From JALORV01 sp044225415 (lineage in GTDB: Bacteria; Pseudomonadota; Gammaproteobacteria; Burkholderiales; Burkholderiaceae_F), in assembly GCA_044225415.1 (NCBI GenBank), contig JBGAIO010000026.1, positions 1-25,895 of the forward strand: DNA of 25,895 nt. The letters are read 5' to 3'. The translations under genes were made by a program, and so were the position numbers. The number at the start of each line of letters is the position of its first letter. Within the stretch, counting starts at the first letter, position 1. The notes beneath the pieces are model-generated. The model saw nothing but the letters and a program-made list of their open reading frames with translations, ran no database searches and had not been told where the DNA came from. This document shows, one piece after another, positions 25,197-25,895 of the stretch.

Positions 25197-25895
25197 GTGA
25201 CCTCCGCCTCCGCCCTCGGCTTCCGTAGCGAACTCATCTTCCATCGCCACGACGGCGAAGTCATCGACTGCCGCGCGCAGTACGGCTGCCGCGTGATCCG
25301 CACGCCGGCAAACCCCACCTACTACTGGGGCAACTACCTGCTGTTCGACTCGGCGCCGCGCGCCGGTGACCTGCAGCGCTGGCAGCCGCTGTTCGAGGAA
25401 CTGATCGCGTCGCCCCAGCCGCAGTCCACGCACCGCGCCTTCGGCTGGATGGAGGATGAACCCGGCGACGTCGCCGCCTTCATCGACGCCGGCTACACGC
25501 ACAGCAATGCGACGGTGATGACAGCCCGCACGCTGAACGACGTGCCGGCACCGGCCATCGATGCCGAACTGCGCCCGCTCGCACGTAACGGTGCCACGGC
25601 CGAGCGCGAATGGACCGCGCTGCGCGAACTGGGCGTCGCAACGCGTTCACCGGCGCATGCCGAAGCCGACTACCGATCCTTCGCGCAGCAGCGCATCGCA
25701 CGCTGGCGCGTGCAGGCCGAAGCCGGCCGCGGCGAATGGTTCGGCGCTTTCGTCGACGAGCAGGGCGAAGCGCGCCTCGCCGCGGCCCTGGGCATCTACG
25801 CGGAGCAGCAGCCGGAAGCTGGCGAACGGCTGGCGCGTTACCAGTGGGTGATGACCGATGCCGCATTCCGCCGACATGGACTGTGCCGCGCGCTG
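25197..25895 (+). CDS. GNAT-family N-acetyltransferase, 3' end outside window
   Basis: 233 codons are visible, with no stop before the window edge. The sequence reads VTSASALGFRSELIFHRHDG, later AFGWMEDEPGDVAAFIDAGYTHS and finally WVMTDAAFRRHGLCRAL. The last segment is the acetyl-CoA-binding motif A (R/Q-x-x-G-x-G/A pattern) of the GNAT fold. The first half looks like the helical and sheet part of a double-GNAT arrangement. The start is uncertain. GTG 25197 is chosen because the in-frame ATG at 25143 and GTG at 25158 would translate through the REP element, and no ribosome site is clear for any of them. It follows the frameshifted peptidase by 69 bases. The acceptor substrate is unknown. Confidence 0.8.
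   Translation, partial: MTSASALGFRSELIFHRHDGEVIDCRAQYGCRVIRTPANPTYYWGNYLLFDSAPRAGDLQRWQPLFEELIASPQPQSTHRAFGWMEDEPGDVAAFIDAGYTHSNATVMTARTLNDVPAPAIDAELRPLARNGATAEREWTALRELGVATRSPAHAEADYRSFAQQRIARWRVQAEAGRGEWFGAFVDEQGEARLAAALGIYAEQQPEAGERLARYQWVMTDAAFRRHGLCRAL

Overview
The window comes from a high-GC Gram-negative genome, most likely a betaproteobacterium of the order Burkholderiales. The clues are a PhaM-type polyhydroxyalkanoate granule regulator, a single-chain (fused) indolepyruvate:ferredoxin oxidoreductase, FolE2, a GcvA-like LysR regulator and short REP-like palindromes of the 'CCCCGCGAAAGCGGGG' kind. GC content looks to be in the mid to upper 60s percent by eye. Coding density is high and no gene-free stretch exceeds about 225 bases. 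I found no rRNA, tRNA, insertion sequence, prophage or CRISPR array.

Positions 1-9293 (minus strand) read as one tightly packed catabolic operon. In transcription order it holds an aldehyde dehydrogenase, a TcuA-like FAD dehydrogenase, a complete branched-chain-amino-acid-type (HAAT) ABC importer (binding protein, LivH, LivM, LivG, LivF), a PrpF-family isomerase and a zinc-binding alcohol dehydrogenase cut by the window edge. Gaps are 7-37 bases or the genes overlap. A divergent LysR regulator (9462-10415) is the obvious candidate controller. A polycarboxylate dehydrogenase-like enzyme, a double-bond isomerase and a dedicated importer together suggest uptake and oxidation of an unidentified organic acid. 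This is the most interesting functional unit here.

Positions 10444-16324 hold housekeeping and stress genes: FolE2, a secreted glutathione peroxidase with a predicted leaderless promoter, an SDR oxidoreductase, PhaM, an FAH-family hydrolase upstream of phaM, a membrane-anchored DUF3108 protein and an unrecognised 140-residue protein. Positions 16500-20141 encode the large indolepyruvate oxidoreductase, followed by a divergent M13 peptidase (20366-22402).

Positions 22403-25895 hold a REP inverted pair, a small DUF4870-like membrane protein, an M3 (Dcp-type) peptidase broken by a single-base frameshift near 24208, a third REP copy and the start of a GNAT acetyltransferase that runs off the window. 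Each of the four convergent gene junctions carries a GC-rich hairpin, two of them overlapping stop codons.
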